From positions 1 through 64,000 of the forward strand of contig DASVQI010000041.1 of the NCBI GenBank assembly GCA_036389255.1: DNA of 64,000 bases, read 5' to 3'. This DNA comes from JACVRN01 sp036389255 (GTDB lineage Bacteria > Acidobacteriota > Blastocatellia > Pyrinomonadales > Pyrinomonadaceae). The position numbers and the translations under genes were made by a program. The notes beneath the pieces are model-generated. The model saw only the letters and a program-made list of their open reading frames with translations, made no database searches and was not told the DNA's origin. Positions 33,101 to 42,387 of this stretch are shown here, piece after piece; positions within the stretch are counted from its first letter, which is position 1, and each line of letters begins with the position of its first letter.

Positions 33101-35922
33101 ACGCTATACAGGGCTTTATTGGACTGGTCAGTAGTCCTCTTCGTCAGGCCAAGTATGCCCGTCGTGCTTGCGCCGTGAACGAAGGTGACATATGAGCCAT
33201 CCGGCTTGATTTCCTTTTTAACTCTGCCGAGCACGTCATACTCATAGGTAGTGCAATTACCGCACGGGCTGACAGTGGGGCCTGGGGCAGCTACGCGATA
33301 CGAGTTCGAGCCCTGCACGACTCTTCCCATTGAATCGTACATAGTATCCCTGACCGCCCACGGGGTAGCCGTTAAACCGTCATAATTAAAGGCGCGGGAA
33401 GGCCGGCCCAGGCCGTCAAAATATTGGTAAGAATCGGTTGTCTGAGTAGCATTTATAGAGCTTTGGGCTCTTGTGTAGGTGTTACCCGCAGTATCCCCGT
33501 ACGTATAAGTTATCGAGCCGCCATCCGGTTTGCTAACGGCGCTCTCCCTGTTCATTATGTCGTACTGGTAGCTGGTCGTGCGCCCGTTAGCTTCCGTCGA
33601 AGAAGTGACGAGGCCCGAAGAGAAGTCGTACTTACTGCTCGTCACAAAGGGAGTGTTGGACGCATTTGCGCCGGAGGGGTCGGGTACGGGTGTGGTCGCG
33701 GTAGTCGCGTAGGCATAAGTATTTCGTGGCACGCCGTCGGAGAACGAGTCAACGTAGCTAATGGTCATCTGCCGTCCGAGGGCATCTACTGTGGTGACGG
33801 CGTTACCGCACTGGTCATAATAGGTGTGTGATTCAAGATATGTGCCGTTTGTATCCAGCCAAAGACTCGTCGTGGTCGGGTTTCCACGTATAGTCGTACC
33901 CGGATCGTTCCAGCTCGTAACGCTGCCGTAAGGCGTCAGAGAGTATTCATCGTAGCGGAGCTGCGTGTAAGACATCATCCTCCCGGAGCCGTCCCGTAGA
34001 ATCTTACTGGTCGGTAATCCGAGAATGTTGCGGTTGTAATAGGCCTGGTTGGAGCTGTCCAGAAAGCTCATTTCCAGGCTGCGGCCGAGTGGCCCGACGG
34101 GCATTGAAGTGATAGCGCCGTTCTGCGCTGTATACTGGTCTACGGTCGTATAACCATACTCGTTGGTGGTTGTCGGATTGTGGTTCCCATCATACCCGTA
34201 GGTAGTGTGCTTCACGAGCGCGTTGGCTCCGGTATCGAGTATTATCTCTGTCTCTTTCAACACACGCTGATTACGATGGGCCGTGTAGTTACGCGAGCCT
34301 GTGATTGGGAAGGGCGATGGATAGGTCGTCGAATCCATTGTCCACTGCGTCAGCTTTCGCCGCAGCATTGCGCCCCCCTGTGAGGCCGGCGCGAAGAAAC
34401 GCTCGTCATAAGCCATGCCGTTGCGCGCATCATCATATCCGAACTGGATATAGGTTGAATTAGTATTGCCCCACGGGGCCGGAATGAAGTTGTGTAAGTA
34501 ACGCTCGGAGCGTGTCAAATCAGGATTGGTTGTTTGCACCCAGTAAAGGCTGTTCGACCCCGTCAGTACCTGGTACTGCCATAATGCCTCGTCCGTTCCA
34601 TTCCCCGTGGCGCTGACCCGTCGTTCGGTAACGCCTCGATTGGCTTGCCCGTAAGGGCCGCTCTGATAACCTAATGGAGTAATCGCTCCGTACACGTAAC
34701 GCTCGTAACCGCCGGTCGGGTAGATTATCTTATCTATTTCACCGTAGATGTTGTAGGTGAACTTGTAGCTGCTGCCGTTAGGTAGGACTATCTCGGCGAG
34801 GACAACCGGATTAAATAGTTGATTAGGACTGACGACAAACTCCATCGTGCCGTCGCCCGAATCGGTCGAGTTAAATAATCTGGAAGCTACCGGCCCCTGC
34901 GGATAGTTGCCGCCGGCGGGATTAGTCGGCGGGCTATTTGGATTAGAGAGGTAACGGTCGCTCGCGTTACGCAGTTGTTGATCGGGATTGGAAGGCGTAA
35001 TGACGCTCTCGTTCGTATTTGGGTCTCTCAGATACCTCCAGCGAAATGTGTAGACGGCCGTAGTCCCATTCACTCCGGGTATCCTATATTCGATGTCGGC
35101 GCGACCCGAACTGCCCAGGGGCGGCTGACCTATACGGCGTCCCACCGTGTCTACCCATTCCCACTGCCCCGTAGATGCGTTGTAGCTGAAGTTTTGCGCG
35201 TTGCCGTTACGATCAATGAACTGGGCGGTGCTGCCTCCCAGGATGTAGCGAGTTCCGTCAGGCAGGTATAACGTCCCCGTGTCAGCGTCATAGCGTATGC
35301 GCGAACCATCTACAGCATAAAAGACCCCGGTAGTATCAACTCCCCCGTTATATGCCACGTCACTCTTACGAAGCTCATGCGATGCGCCGTTAGGCATATG
35401 AACGTACATACGCCTGATTCGGTAGGGCGTCTGCGTAGTGTTGCAGGGAATACAGATGGGTTTACCGTTGAAATTCCAGACATCGTTGACGTCAGGCCAT
35501 TCGATGATCGGCAGGCCCAAGCTACTAGTCCAACCCGCCGCCGAGCGCTCGGCATACTTCGGTTCCGTCACAGTCTCGTAGATGCCGCCATACATGTCTA
35601 TGGAGCCTGTGTACTTGATGCGCCACACCTTTGATGAATAATAGAGCGAGACGGGCAAACTTGCCTCACCGCGCCCGAGGTAGGCCCGCAGGGGTATTTG
35701 CAGGCTCATACCCAGATTAGAAGGGTCAACAGATGCATTGCTGCGCAAAGCGGAATTGACAGTGTTCTGCGTATACTGGACATTTTGCCCTGACGCCACC
35801 CCGGGCCACATGAGCGCGCAACATAGGACGAGCAACAGCGCGGTTAAGCTCAAATCACCACAGATACTATATTTGACAAACTTTCGGAAGTTAATGGCCA
35901 GAGTATGAACACGGTGTGGCAT
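30139..35922 (-). CDS. RHS/YD-repeat protein with C-terminal putative toxin domain
   Basis: The product is 1927 aa. An N-terminal signal sequence (LTALLLVLCCALMWPGVASG) is followed by a long beta-rich region with many YD repeats (for example YTYDAAGR, YDALGR and YDAENRM), the RHS shell that encloses a toxin. The conserved core end is DYLPFGEEM... and RFTTPDPLS...NLYTYTRNNPVLLTDPNG at about residue 1700. The last ~220 residues vary from the core and contain VVYHEIIEAYEY, possibly a metalloprotease-like motif (HEIIE), plus basic helices. It is probably exported and delivers its tip to competitors. No frameshift disturbs the long frame, which argues that assembly is generally sound. Confidence 0.9.
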   Translation of the reverse strand: MPHRVHTLAINFRKFVKYSICGDLSLTALLLVLCCALMWPGVASGQNVQYTQNTVNSALRSNASVDPSNLGMSLQIPLRAYLGRGEASLPVSLYYSSKVWRIKYTGSIDMYGGIYETVTEPKYAERSAAGWTSSLGLPIIEWPDVNDVWNFNGKPICIPCNTTQTPYRIRRMYVHMPNGASHELRKSDVAYNGGVDTTGVFYAVDGSRIRYDADTGTLYLPDGTRYILGGSTAQFIDRNGNAQNFSYNASTGQWEWVDTVGRRIGQPPLGSSGRADIEYRIPGVNGTTAVYTFRWRYLRDPNTNESVITPSNPDQQLRNASDRYLSNPNSPPTNPAGGNYPQGPVASRLFNSTDSGDGTMEFVVSPNQLFNPVVLAEIVLPNGSSYKFTYNIYGEIDKIIYPTGGYERYVYGAITPLGYQSGPYGQANRGVTERRVSATGNGTDEALWQYQVLTGSNSLYWVQTTNPDLTRSERYLHNFIPAPWGNTNSTYIQFGYDDARNGMAYDERFFAPASQGGAMLRRKLTQWTMDSTTYPSPFPITGSRNYTAHRNQRVLKETEIILDTGANALVKHTTYGYDGNHNPTTTNEYGYTTVDQYTAQNGAITSMPVGPLGRSLEMSFLDSSNQAYYNRNILGLPTSKILRDGSGRMMSYTQLRYDEYSLTPYGSVTSWNDPGTTIRGNPTTTSLWLDTNGTYLESHTYYDQCGNAVTTVDALGRQMTISYVDSFSDGVPRNTYAYATTATTPVPDPSGANASNTPFVTSSKYDFSSGLVTSSTEANGRTTSYQYDIMNRESAVSKPDGGSITYTYGDTAGNTYTRAQSSINATQTTDSYQYFDGLGRPSRAFNYDGLTATPWAVRDTMYDSMGRVVQGSNSYRVAAPGPTVSPCGNCTTYEYDVLGRVKKEIKPDGSYVTFVHGASTTGILGLTKRTTDQSNKALYSVTDAFGRIVQVVEDPSGLNYSTLYTYDAMNKLRKIEQGQQYRYFMYDSLTRLIRVKNPEQDVNGGLNLYDPITGNSQWSIAYSYDAQGNLSSRTDARGVTATYYYDATNRNTHIVYSDGTSVERHYDGATNGRMRFWYDHKRAQNNTTIEHVAVDSYDTLGRPLTQRRQFYQNGTWSEAYTVQRAYNYAGLVSTQTYPSGRTVTYTYDAAGRANDFRGNIGDGVQRTYATGITYDEANRLTRETFGTDTPLYHKLHYNVRGQLYDVRLSSVNDEWNWNRGAIVNYYSFQPVQHGGSGPDNNGNLLMQQHYVPNDDAISSYSFMQQNYGYDALNRLNWVGEYYNGTNYTGAQGQNLDRYGNRTPGGFFGAGINGQQFAVDANTNRLGVPAGLPGVMQYDANGNLINDTYTGFGSRVYDAENRMTSATNTSGQQSVYTYDSDGRRSRRNSYGQETWQVYGLEGELLAEYAAGASPSQPKKEYGYRGGQLLISASGQNCGVGYQGTKTWAATSPSLGHLTGHAEGSEWVVTAGTDPSNAMSYGPYDSSFGQGHHTARFLLKVDNNNGSDVVATLDAVTGFGNNILVQRQIRRNEFTAPNQWQWFTLEFDNPCFGLLEARIWWHGNVNMRLSQLTVTAANNTGATVQWMVADQLGTPRIVADKTGSLAGITRHDYLPFGEEMYAGTGGRTTQQGYAGDGIRQQFTEKERDIETGLDYFINRYYSSTMGRFTTPDPLSMTSQRMGDPQRLNLYTYTRNNPVLLTDPNGLELYVRGSEAEVARIMSDLEQITGLKFDRDTITGRVTIAKNSPKPRNAEARRIAGIIQDPNNRVVAYGMRGGDSETKANGSMIGRTNASGQTLIDFNDVDKFGAKSPGTRPLDVVYHEIIEAYEYLTNKAAKDAMAKGDMKTAIKIVHQAAIEATNVYRARVQGAPARGPASTEGPVTDTAGNLIVSPTGDARYRVDYTTHYEYWIINESNEMKLKGVEVVKKP

Positions 35923-36234
35923 GAAGGAATTCGTCTCCTTTGTTCTTTGTCTATTGCGGCTGGCGTCTCTACTTGAGAAGCCGTCTATCTATTTCGATTG
36001 AAGTGAGTACTTGTGCTTACTGTGCTAACGAAATTAAGGATACCCCAGCAGGAAAGCTCAAAAGGTATAACGAGAGCCACCCTACATCCATAAGCAAAGG
36101 ATGTCAATGACTTGTAAGTGCCATGTCAGCGTTTAATTCCCCAAATGCCCTCACAAGGTTTTCGCAGCTCAAAATAATTTTTGCAACGCAATGGAGAGGT
36201 CACAAATATCTCTATTATTGGAGAGACGTTGGTA
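35923..36234. other. Intergenic region upstream of the RHS gene
   Basis: These 312 bases separate the RHS start from the end of the next minus-strand gene. A GGAGACGAATTC segment precedes the RHS ATG. No further supported feature is seen; the RHS promoter should be here. Confidence 0.45.
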
Positions 36235-37107
36235 TTACTGCGCCATCCTTTCCAATAAGCCCTTATTTAACTTGCCGAATTTCCGACCGCCACGAGTACC
36301 GCGCCCAAACTTAAGGCTCACCTGTTCGCCGTCACGCAACTGTGAGAATTCTTCCGGGGTTAATCTGACGATTGCTTTATTACGGTCTGAGTCCAGCGTA
36401 CTCACATTTAAGAATTCGCGCTTGCCGATTTGGACTACGGGAATCGCGTTCAAGGTGGGGAGCTCAGTATCGGTGGTCAGCTCGATCTCAATCAGGTAAG
36501 TACCGCCCGAGAGATTGATCTTTCGCATGCGAGTAATCACGTTGCCGCTAGCTGATTGCATCGGCCCTCGCGCCTGAGCAGGAAGATAGAGCCTGTCGGG
36601 TAAGACTGTACGCGATTGAGGGTCGCCGTAAGTTTCAGACGACACGGCCAGACTTTCACCATCCTCAATCAAAGAGCGATCAAAAATAATCGTCACCAAC
36701 TCTGTCCGAGAATAGCTTACGTCACCGAGAGCCGTATCCCCTACCCATATCCTGTAAGAACCGGGCAAGAATTCCTCACCGCCGATTCGTAGGCGCAGGA
36801 CGCTTCGGAACTGCTCCTTACGGCCATGGATTACCAGTTCGAGCGGCTTTGCTAATTCCACCTCTTCGAGTTGATAGGACTTTACCTTCAGCTTTCCAAA
36901 AGGAACCTCATTGTTCCCCTTAGATAAAACGGTGCCGGGCGTACTGGCCGGGTTATACAAGTCGTAGGTGGAGAACACCCTGGACTCAGGCATCTGTTGC
37001 GCCTGAACGATTGAAGATTGGACTACGAAGAACAGTAGAAGAACTAATGGGAGCCAGAGGACGGTTCGTAGTTGAACCTGATAGCTCCATTTTCTACTTA
37101 ATTGCAT
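36235..37107 (-). CDS. Secreted protein of unknown function
   Basis: The product is 290 aa from ATG 37107, with AAGGAG at 6 bases. The signal peptide contains LWLPLVLLLFFVVQSSIVQAQ, with cleavage after AQ. The mature protein looks like two or three immunoglobulin-like beta domains (LELVIHGRKEQFRSVLRLRI, YRIWVGDTALGDVSYS, YLIEIELTTDTELP). The tail is very basic and Gly-rich (GRGTRGGRKFGKLNKG). It lies just downstream of the decayed hydrolase gene. No family is identified. Confidence 0.76.
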   Translation of the reverse strand: MQLSRKWSYQVQLRTVLWLPLVLLLFFVVQSSIVQAQQMPESRVFSTYDLYNPASTPGTVLSKGNNEVPFGKLKVKSYQLEEVELAKPLELVIHGRKEQFRSVLRLRIGGEEFLPGSYRIWVGDTALGDVSYSRTELVTIIFDRSLIEDGESLAVSSETYGDPQSRTVLPDRLYLPAQARGPMQSASGNVITRMRKINLSGGTYLIEIELTTDTELPTLNAIPVVQIGKREFLNVSTLDSDRNKAIVRLTPEEFSQLRDGEQVSLKFGRGTRGGRKFGKLNKGLLERMAQ

Positions 37108-37147
37108 GTGAAACTCCTTAAAGCGGAAAATACCCGCCACACGAATG

Positions 37148-39148
37148 TTATTTTACGACATAATCCAGGCGAGCGCCTATCCATTGTTTAGCCGAGCCGT
37201 TGCTATCTACCACAGGGAGCGGGAAAATAGCCGCGTGGTCAAGGCAGCCATTGGAGTCAGTTCTCTGCCACTCAGTATTGAAAAAATTGTGATTAGCTCC
37301 CCATACCGCGTAAGCCGACTTTTGCCTCGGCCTTGACTCTCCCGTAAAGCCCATCACACGGTCAAATGGCATGAGCCCTATCAAGTTTACTAAATCTCCA
37401 TCACACATCGGCAGCAGTACGTTCCATGCCACCCCGCCTACATCAAGGAGACGGTCAGCCGCCCTATCAGTGGGGGCGACTTCGTAGATGGCCTTGAATG
37501 TAACGGGGCTGAGAATACGCGTGCGCCAGGGACTGTTCGAGGGCTCATATAAATTGTAAGCGGCCCGAACACCCTCGCCGCCTCTGGAATGGCCCATGAG
37601 CCCTACGTTACTGAAATCTATTTTACCTTTAAGGTCTCCAATGGCGCGGGGCGCGCCGCCGTTCTGGTTCCACTCGCTTAGCTTCTGTAGGTGGCGCAGG
37701 ACAAGACGGCCGCGCGCTAGAATGAGGTTAGGATCATAACGAGAGAGATTGATGTCCGCGTTGTAAAGGCTCGGGTCTCGTGACCCTTCGGCACCTCTTC
37801 CCGTTATGCCACGGTTGGCATTGATTGAAACTACTATGAATCCCCAGGAAGCGAGATTCCTAGCCAGGTAATCATAGCCCATGTGGTTTAGCACAACGTT
37901 GTAGCCGGTCGGGCATTGACCTTCAAAGGTATACTTACTGTTGTCATCTAAGCGGGGGTAGTATTCTTCTTCCCGCAGGTGTCGTGGTTACCGTGAAGCA
38001 GTATTAATAGCGGTGAAGGCCCTGCGGGCAGCGTGGTCGGCCTGTACATCTGCCCCCATATTTCCGTCTCCCGCCCCGTGGCGGTAGAACCGGGAACAAG
38101 GTCTTCCCCCGGGTAGGTTAAATCTAAGACCGTAGGGTCAAGCGCCGCCGATAATCTATACTCGGCGGGGGTCACATCAGAAGGGCCCGTCGGTGTGGCG
38201 TCCGGGGCCTCATCCCTATTCTTCTCAATACAGACCTTGCTCACAAAACCCACCGTGTTATAGGTATTGGTAAGCGTGTTTATAGTCCCCGGGTAAGTCG
38301 CCTGAAACGCATTGGTGCTCGTAGTGAGGTTTGTAGACGTAGTGCTGCCTGCTATATAAACATTGCCGGAGCTATCCATGGCCAGCCCGGATGCGCTCTC
38401 AGCGCCGTTGCCGCCGAAGTAAGTGGATGAGACTAAGGACTTGCCAGTGAGCCCTAACTTCGTGATGAAGGCGGCGTTGGCGTCAGGATTGCTATTCTGA
38501 ATTGAGTCGGACGTGGTAGGGAAGTTGGTTGATTCGGTTAATCCCGTTACATAGGCATAACCTTCCGCATCCACAACAAGCCGCCTTGAACGGTCGTCTC
38601 CGTTACCGCCTAAGTACCGTAGAGTATATGAGCCCTGTCCCCGTGCTATTTAACTTTGTGATGTAGCCGTCAAATAATAGTGATGTCCCCGGAGATGCAA
38701 ATACAGTTTGAAAAGCTCCGGTAGTGATAGGGAAGTTGGCGGAGCCTGTGATTCCTATGACGTAAGCATTGCCTGAAGAGTCTATTGCTATGTCTGAAGA
38801 CGCATCATAACTGCTTCCACCAAGATAAGTAGAGTAGATAAGCGAGCTGGCCGAAGGATTTAATTTCGCCACGAAGGCATCCTCACTGCCGGATGAAGCA
38901 GTCCTAAAGGCTCCGGATGTAACCGGAAAATTGGTGGAACTGGTGCTGCCTGTGACGTAAATGTTGCCGGTCGTGTCCAGCACAATCGAAGCTACTGCGC
39001 TCCCGGCGTCCCCGGTCAGGAACGTAGAGAAGATGAGGCCCGTGCCCGTCGTGTTCAGTTTGGTAATGAATCCCTTATGCGGCGCGCTGAGAGTGGGGTC
39101 AGGCGCTGCGGTCGTCTGATAGGCTAGTGCATAAATATTCGAAAACAA
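37148..39148 (-). pseudogene. SBBP-repeat plus alpha/beta-hydrolase protein, with two frameshifts and a missing 5' end
   Basis: Three open pieces in different frames are parts of one protein. 39148-38603 and 38574-37948 carry SBBP beta-propeller repeats (LIYSTYLGG, DSSGNVYIAGST and similar). The last, 37894-37148, is an alpha/beta hydrolase with the nucleophile motif GHSRGGEG and an HxG-type LLHGNHD loop. An extra base near 38623 (TCTACGGTAC for TCTACGTAC) and a missing G near 37967 (GGG for GGGG) shift the frame; correcting both restores continuous reading. The 5' end stops abruptly near 39135 without a signal peptide, so the gene is also truncated. Confidence 0.82.
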
Positions 39149-39384
39149 TTCAGAGGTATGATTATGTGCGTGAAAACTTGGAGACGCGCCCTATCAATTC
39201 TTTGACAGCTGGCGGTTATCTCTCTACTACAAATTGGTATGAAGGAGAGAGGGATGGGACAAGAACGGCCCTCACTTTCACCCGCGCGCGCAACGAATGT
39301 CGAAGCTGATGAACTCAATACTGAGACAGAATAATTTTTGCAACAGAACCGGTGTCCTCATGGTAAGTGTGCTAAGGTGGAATT

Positions 39385-39852
39385 ATGAAAAACATACTCG
39401 TGTTCTCTTTACTTTTCATACTGCTTGGCATGTCTGCACTTGTATCCAGTGCCCAGAACAAGGATACCGCCGTTATTACAGGGTTCATCTCGAAGCAGGC
39501 GACTCAGGAAAGTGGCACCGAATACGAAAGTGCGAGGAAGGTAGTAAAGGGAGACCTGAACCGAGACGGTGTTGCCGACCTCGCCGTCTTATACAAAATT
39601 GAGGGGCAGAATGGGTCAAATAACTACGTCCAATACCTGGCCGTCTTTACCCGGAACAAGGATGGGCTTGTTCCTGTGACGTACACTGTTGTAGGCGGCA
39701 AGTCGAACAGAAGTGTCGAGCTAACATCCATCAGGAACAATGTAATCTCCTTTAAGACTCTCAACTACGGGCCGAAGGATGCAGCCTGTTGCCCAAGTAA
39801 GAAGGGGGCGACCCGTTTCGTTCTGGTCAACTCCAAGCTCAAGGAGCTATAA
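39385..39852 (+). CDS. Secreted protein with FG-GAP-like motif, probable old cassette gene
   Basis: The product is 155 aa with ATG 39385 after AAGGTGG. The signal peptide has FSLLFILLGMSALVSSAQ, cleavage after AQ. The mature domain contains KGDLNRDGVADLAVLY, like the 13861-14382 cassette product, plus a CC pair near the end. An attC half-site follows the stop by 24 bases in the orientation expected for a cassette gene on the + strand. No further family is recognised. Confidence 0.78.
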   Translation: MKNILVFSLLFILLGMSALVSSAQNKDTAVITGFISKQATQESGTEYESARKVVKGDLNRDGVADLAVLYKIEGQNGSNNYVQYLAVFTRNKDGLVPVTYTVVGGKSNRSVELTSIRNNVISFKTLNYGPKDAACCPSKKGATRFVLVNSKLKEL

Positions 39853-39876
39853 GGCCGTGTTATAGCCTCCTGCGAC

Positions 39877-39902
39877 ATAACAACTCATTCAACCGGAGCG
39901 CG
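39877..39902 (+). repeat. Half attC site, + orientation
   Basis: ATAACAACTCATTCAACCGG followed by AGCGCG matches exactly the R''/L'' half of the array's attC sites read on the + strand. The other half (TTAATTCGGGCGTTA) is absent in the next 150 bases, so recombination is not expected. Confidence 0.75.
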
Positions 39903-39995
39903 GATTGATTCTCTTTAATCAAGCTCTTAGACTTGAATAGAGAAACGCATTATCGGAGTCCTGTAACATTTCTTATGGCTTAATGAGCTACTTCA

Positions 39996-40028
39996 CGCCC
40001 CGGTGCAATGACTTGTTCGGCGTGACGC
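39996..40028 (-). repeat. Degenerate half attC, minus orientation
   Basis: CGCCCCGGTGCAATGACTTG then TTCGGCGTGACGC resembles the array end GCTCCGGTTGAATGAGTTG plus TTCGGCGGCGC, in the same orientation as the main array, directly downstream of the GNAT gene. With the + half-site 100 bases away it forms an inverted pair (18 of 22 bases). Confidence 0.5.
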
Positions 40029-40030
40029 AA

Positions 40031-40531
40031 TTACCGATTCTCCTCTTTTTCATTAGCCCTTAATTTCAGAATAAATTCTTCAACCTCCTCGCCACGCGCG
40101 TTGGAAAAACCCTTATCCTCGCCGGAAATTGTGAACCCGCATTTTTCTAAGACCCGGATAGAGGCGATGTTGTCTTTGGCAACACGCGCATGGAGGGGGC
40201 GCGCCCTTACGTGACCTAAAAAATCTGACAGTGCTTTGGTAGCAAGACCCTTCCCCCAGTATTCCTTTCCAATCCAGTAGCTGACTTCCAGTTCACCAAA
40301 CTGTTCAAAGCATGCAACGTAACCAGCCACCTGCCCGTTGAAGAGTATAGTCTTATTTATTTTTGTGTCGTCGCCCAAAATCTTCGCCCAATGTGCTGTG
40401 AAGGCATCCTTGTCCGTTGGGTCTCTGGCTATAAAGGCAGCCATATAGTTTGCATCCGAGTCCAGTTGCTGTTCAAAGAATATGGGCAGGTCGTCTTCAG
40501 TTGTATCTCGCAGTATTACGCCGTTTTTCAT
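40031..40531 (-). CDS. GNAT-family N-acetyltransferase
   Basis: The product is 166 aa of the RimJ/RimL-like GNAT type: LRDTTEDDLPIFFEQQ at the start, LEVSYWIGKEYWGKGLATKAL (acetyl-CoA loop) and DNIASIRVLEKCGFTISGEDKG at the end. It acetylates an amine substrate that cannot be specified from sequence. The stop lies next to a degenerate attC half, so the gene may once have been a cassette. It shares the strand with the next three genes but a 56-base gap separates it from the reductase gene. Confidence 0.88.
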   Translation of the reverse strand: MKNGVILRDTTEDDLPIFFEQQLDSDANYMAAFIARDPTDKDAFTAHWAKILGDDTKINKTILFNGQVAGYVACFEQFGELEVSYWIGKEYWGKGLATKALSDFLGHVRARPLHARVAKDNIASIRVLEKCGFTISGEDKGFSNARGEEVEEFILKLRANEKEENR

Positions 40532-40586
40532 ATGATTTTCTCAACCAGCTTATGACTTTCAACACAAGCTATGGGGCGTCGTGTAA

Positions 40587-41168
40587 CTATCCTGCCCTCA
40601 AAGGCCCAGCGACCTTGTAGTGACTTAGGATGATGCCGGACGGCAAAGCTTTCGTGCTGACAAGCTCGAACGAGCGTGCCGGGGTTCCCTCGGCAAAGAA
40701 GCGCTTCCCCATTCCCAACAAAACCGGATAGACGGCCAGCCACACTTCATCCGCAAGCCCATGTTCGAGCAGCAGGGATGTCAGCGTGGAGCTTCCCCAA
40801 AGGATAAGGACGGGGCCGTCCTGCGACTTGACGCGGCGAACGCCCTCGACGATGTCCGGGCCAATGCCCTCGAACGGGCCCCATTCAAGACTCTCCGGAC
40901 GGTGGGTTGCGACATACTTTGTTGCCGCATTGAGGCCGTCAGCCATCGGGCTGCTTGGCGCCTTTGGCCAGAAGCCCGACCAGATATCGTAGGTGCGACG
41001 CCCCAGCAGCAGATCGAAGCTCTCGCCCTGCGCTGCGAGGAGTGCCTCCCGGCCTTCGGGGGTGCGATAGGGCGCAGTCCAGTCTCTGTAGGGGAAATCA
41101 TTGTCATCAGCGGAGTGCTGGATGACGCCGTCGAGCGTGATGTGTTCGATGATTTTGAGCTTTCTCAT
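40587..41168 (-). CDS. RibD C-terminal / dihydrofolate-reductase-like protein
   Basis: The product is 193 aa with the RibD-C/DHFR-like order: ITLDGVIQ at the start, FDLLLGRRTYDIWSGFWP, then GPVLILWGSSTLTSLLLEHGL and DEVWLAVYPVLLGMGKRFF. Such NADPH-dependent reductases are common in soil bacteria; the substrate is unknown. Higher GC than the integron suggests native chromosome. It forms a loose cluster with the DoxX and SRAP genes. Confidence 0.9.
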   Translation of the reverse strand: MRKLKIIEHITLDGVIQHSADDNDFPYRDWTAPYRTPEGREALLAAQGESFDLLLGRRTYDIWSGFWPKAPSSPMADGLNAATKYVATHRPESLEWGPFEGIGPDIVEGVRRVKSQDGPVLILWGSSTLTSLLLEHGLADEVWLAVYPVLLGMGKRFFAEGTPARSFELVSTKALPSGIILSHYKVAGPLRAG

Positions 41169-41266
41169 TTCTGGTCTCAGTGTTCCGGTTGAAGCTTATT
41201 CCCATTTACTAATACCGTGGGCGTATCTACCACGTTTAGCGACATGGCACGCACAAGCCACGCTCC

Positions 41267-41644
41267 TCAGGTTCTCTGCCGGGAAGTCAGACGCCACCTG
41301 CCATAGGCGACAAAAGCGGCAAGTAACCCAACTATGAGCGTAATCAAGGCCGGTGCGACAAGACCGCCTAAGAGGGTGACTGCTACCGCGCCCACCATAA
41401 TAATCACCAGCCCCGCGGCTGCCAGCGGTGTGAGCCATGGCTTGATTCTCAGTAGGCTGGGGAGAATAAGTCCGATGGCACCCAGTACCTCACAGACACC
41501 GATGAAGCGCACGAACAAGACGGGCAGCGCCACAGGCCCTTTCAACGCCTCGGGCGGGAGAACAAGCTTTGTCACACCGGCGAATAGAAAAAGGGCGGCG
41601 AGCAATATCTGAACAATCCACAGCGCAACATTCAGTTTCCTCAT
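41267..41644 (-). CDS. DoxX-family membrane protein
   Basis: The product is 125 aa with four helices. The first (IVQILLAALFLFAGVTKLV) and second (RFIGVCEVLGAIGLILPSL) are the standard DoxX signatures. It is a different subfamily from the cassette-borne DoxX-like gene at 800-1207. Its start is directly adjacent to the stop of the SRAP gene, so the two are probably co-transcribed. Confidence 0.88.
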   Translation of the reverse strand: MRKLNVALWIVQILLAALFLFAGVTKLVLPPEALKGPVALPVLFVRFIGVCEVLGAIGLILPSLLRIKPWLTPLAAAGLVIIMVGAVAVTLLGGLVAPALITLIVGLLAAFVAYGRWRLTSRQRT

Positions 41645-42313
41645 CTAAATTACCTCCTGCTCAATCAACCTCTCCCCCTGGGAACGCGGACTGTTGATTA
41701 AAGTGCTGACCGGATAGGAGGCCATCTCGTCAGCCGGATAAGGCCGCAGTAAATCTTCGACCATCTCCAGCTTGCGTGTGTCGTGGTCTAGCCATAAAGA
41801 GTAATCATCAGGATGCAGGATAACCGGCATTCGGTCGTGTACGGGCCTCAAGACTTCGTTTGCAGTGGTCGTCAGGATAGTGCAGGAGTTGATGACCTGA
41901 CCCTCTTCTCCTTTCCACTGCTCCCACAGACCTGCGAAGCCGAAGGGCGATTCGTCTCGCATCAGGAAGAAGAATGGTTGCTTTCTCCCATCAGTGCGCT
42001 GCCACTCGTAAAAGCCGTCGGCGGGTATAATGCAACGCCTCTGTTTGAACGCCTGGCGGAAGGAGGGCTTCTCCCTGACTGTCTCGCTACGAGCGTTAAT
42101 GAGGCGCGCCCCCATGGAAGTATCCTTAGCCCAAGAAGGTATCAGCCCCCACTTGTAGAAGCTCATCTCCCGCCCATCTTCGGTCTCGCTGACGCCAAGT
42201 ATCTCCTGCGTAGGGGCGATGTTATAACGCGGCTCCAACTCAGGAACTTCCTCTACCCCGAACCATTTGGCTACCCTCTTTGTGTCAGTGCGCTGCGCGA
42301 ATCTTCCGCACAT
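41645..42313 (-). CDS. SOS response-associated peptidase (SRAP/HMCES, YedK family)
   Basis: The product is 222 aa from ATG 42313, with GGAGG upstream. It begins MCGRFAQRTD: after Met removal the invariant Cys2 forms a covalent link with abasic DNA sites. Other conserved stretches are PRYNIAPTQ, NARSETV, CIIPADGFYEW and RPVHDRMPVIL with the catalytic His. A reading starting eight codons earlier would not expose Cys2 and is rejected. It protects abasic sites in single-stranded DNA. Confidence 0.95.
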   Translation of the reverse strand: MCGRFAQRTDTKRVAKWFGVEEVPELEPRYNIAPTQEILGVSETEDGREMSFYKWGLIPSWAKDTSMGARLINARSETVREKPSFRQAFKQRRCIIPADGFYEWQRTDGRKQPFFFLMRDESPFGFAGLWEQWKGEEGQVINSCTILTTTANEVLRPVHDRMPVILHPDDYSLWLDHDTRKLEMVEDLLRPYPADEMASYPVSTLINSPRSQGERLIEQEVI

Positions 42314-42387
42314 ATTCTTCCGCCTCCGGAATCTCAAATTTTTTTGACCTAGAAGGCTATTCTAAAGAAATTTCTTGCCTGAAACAA

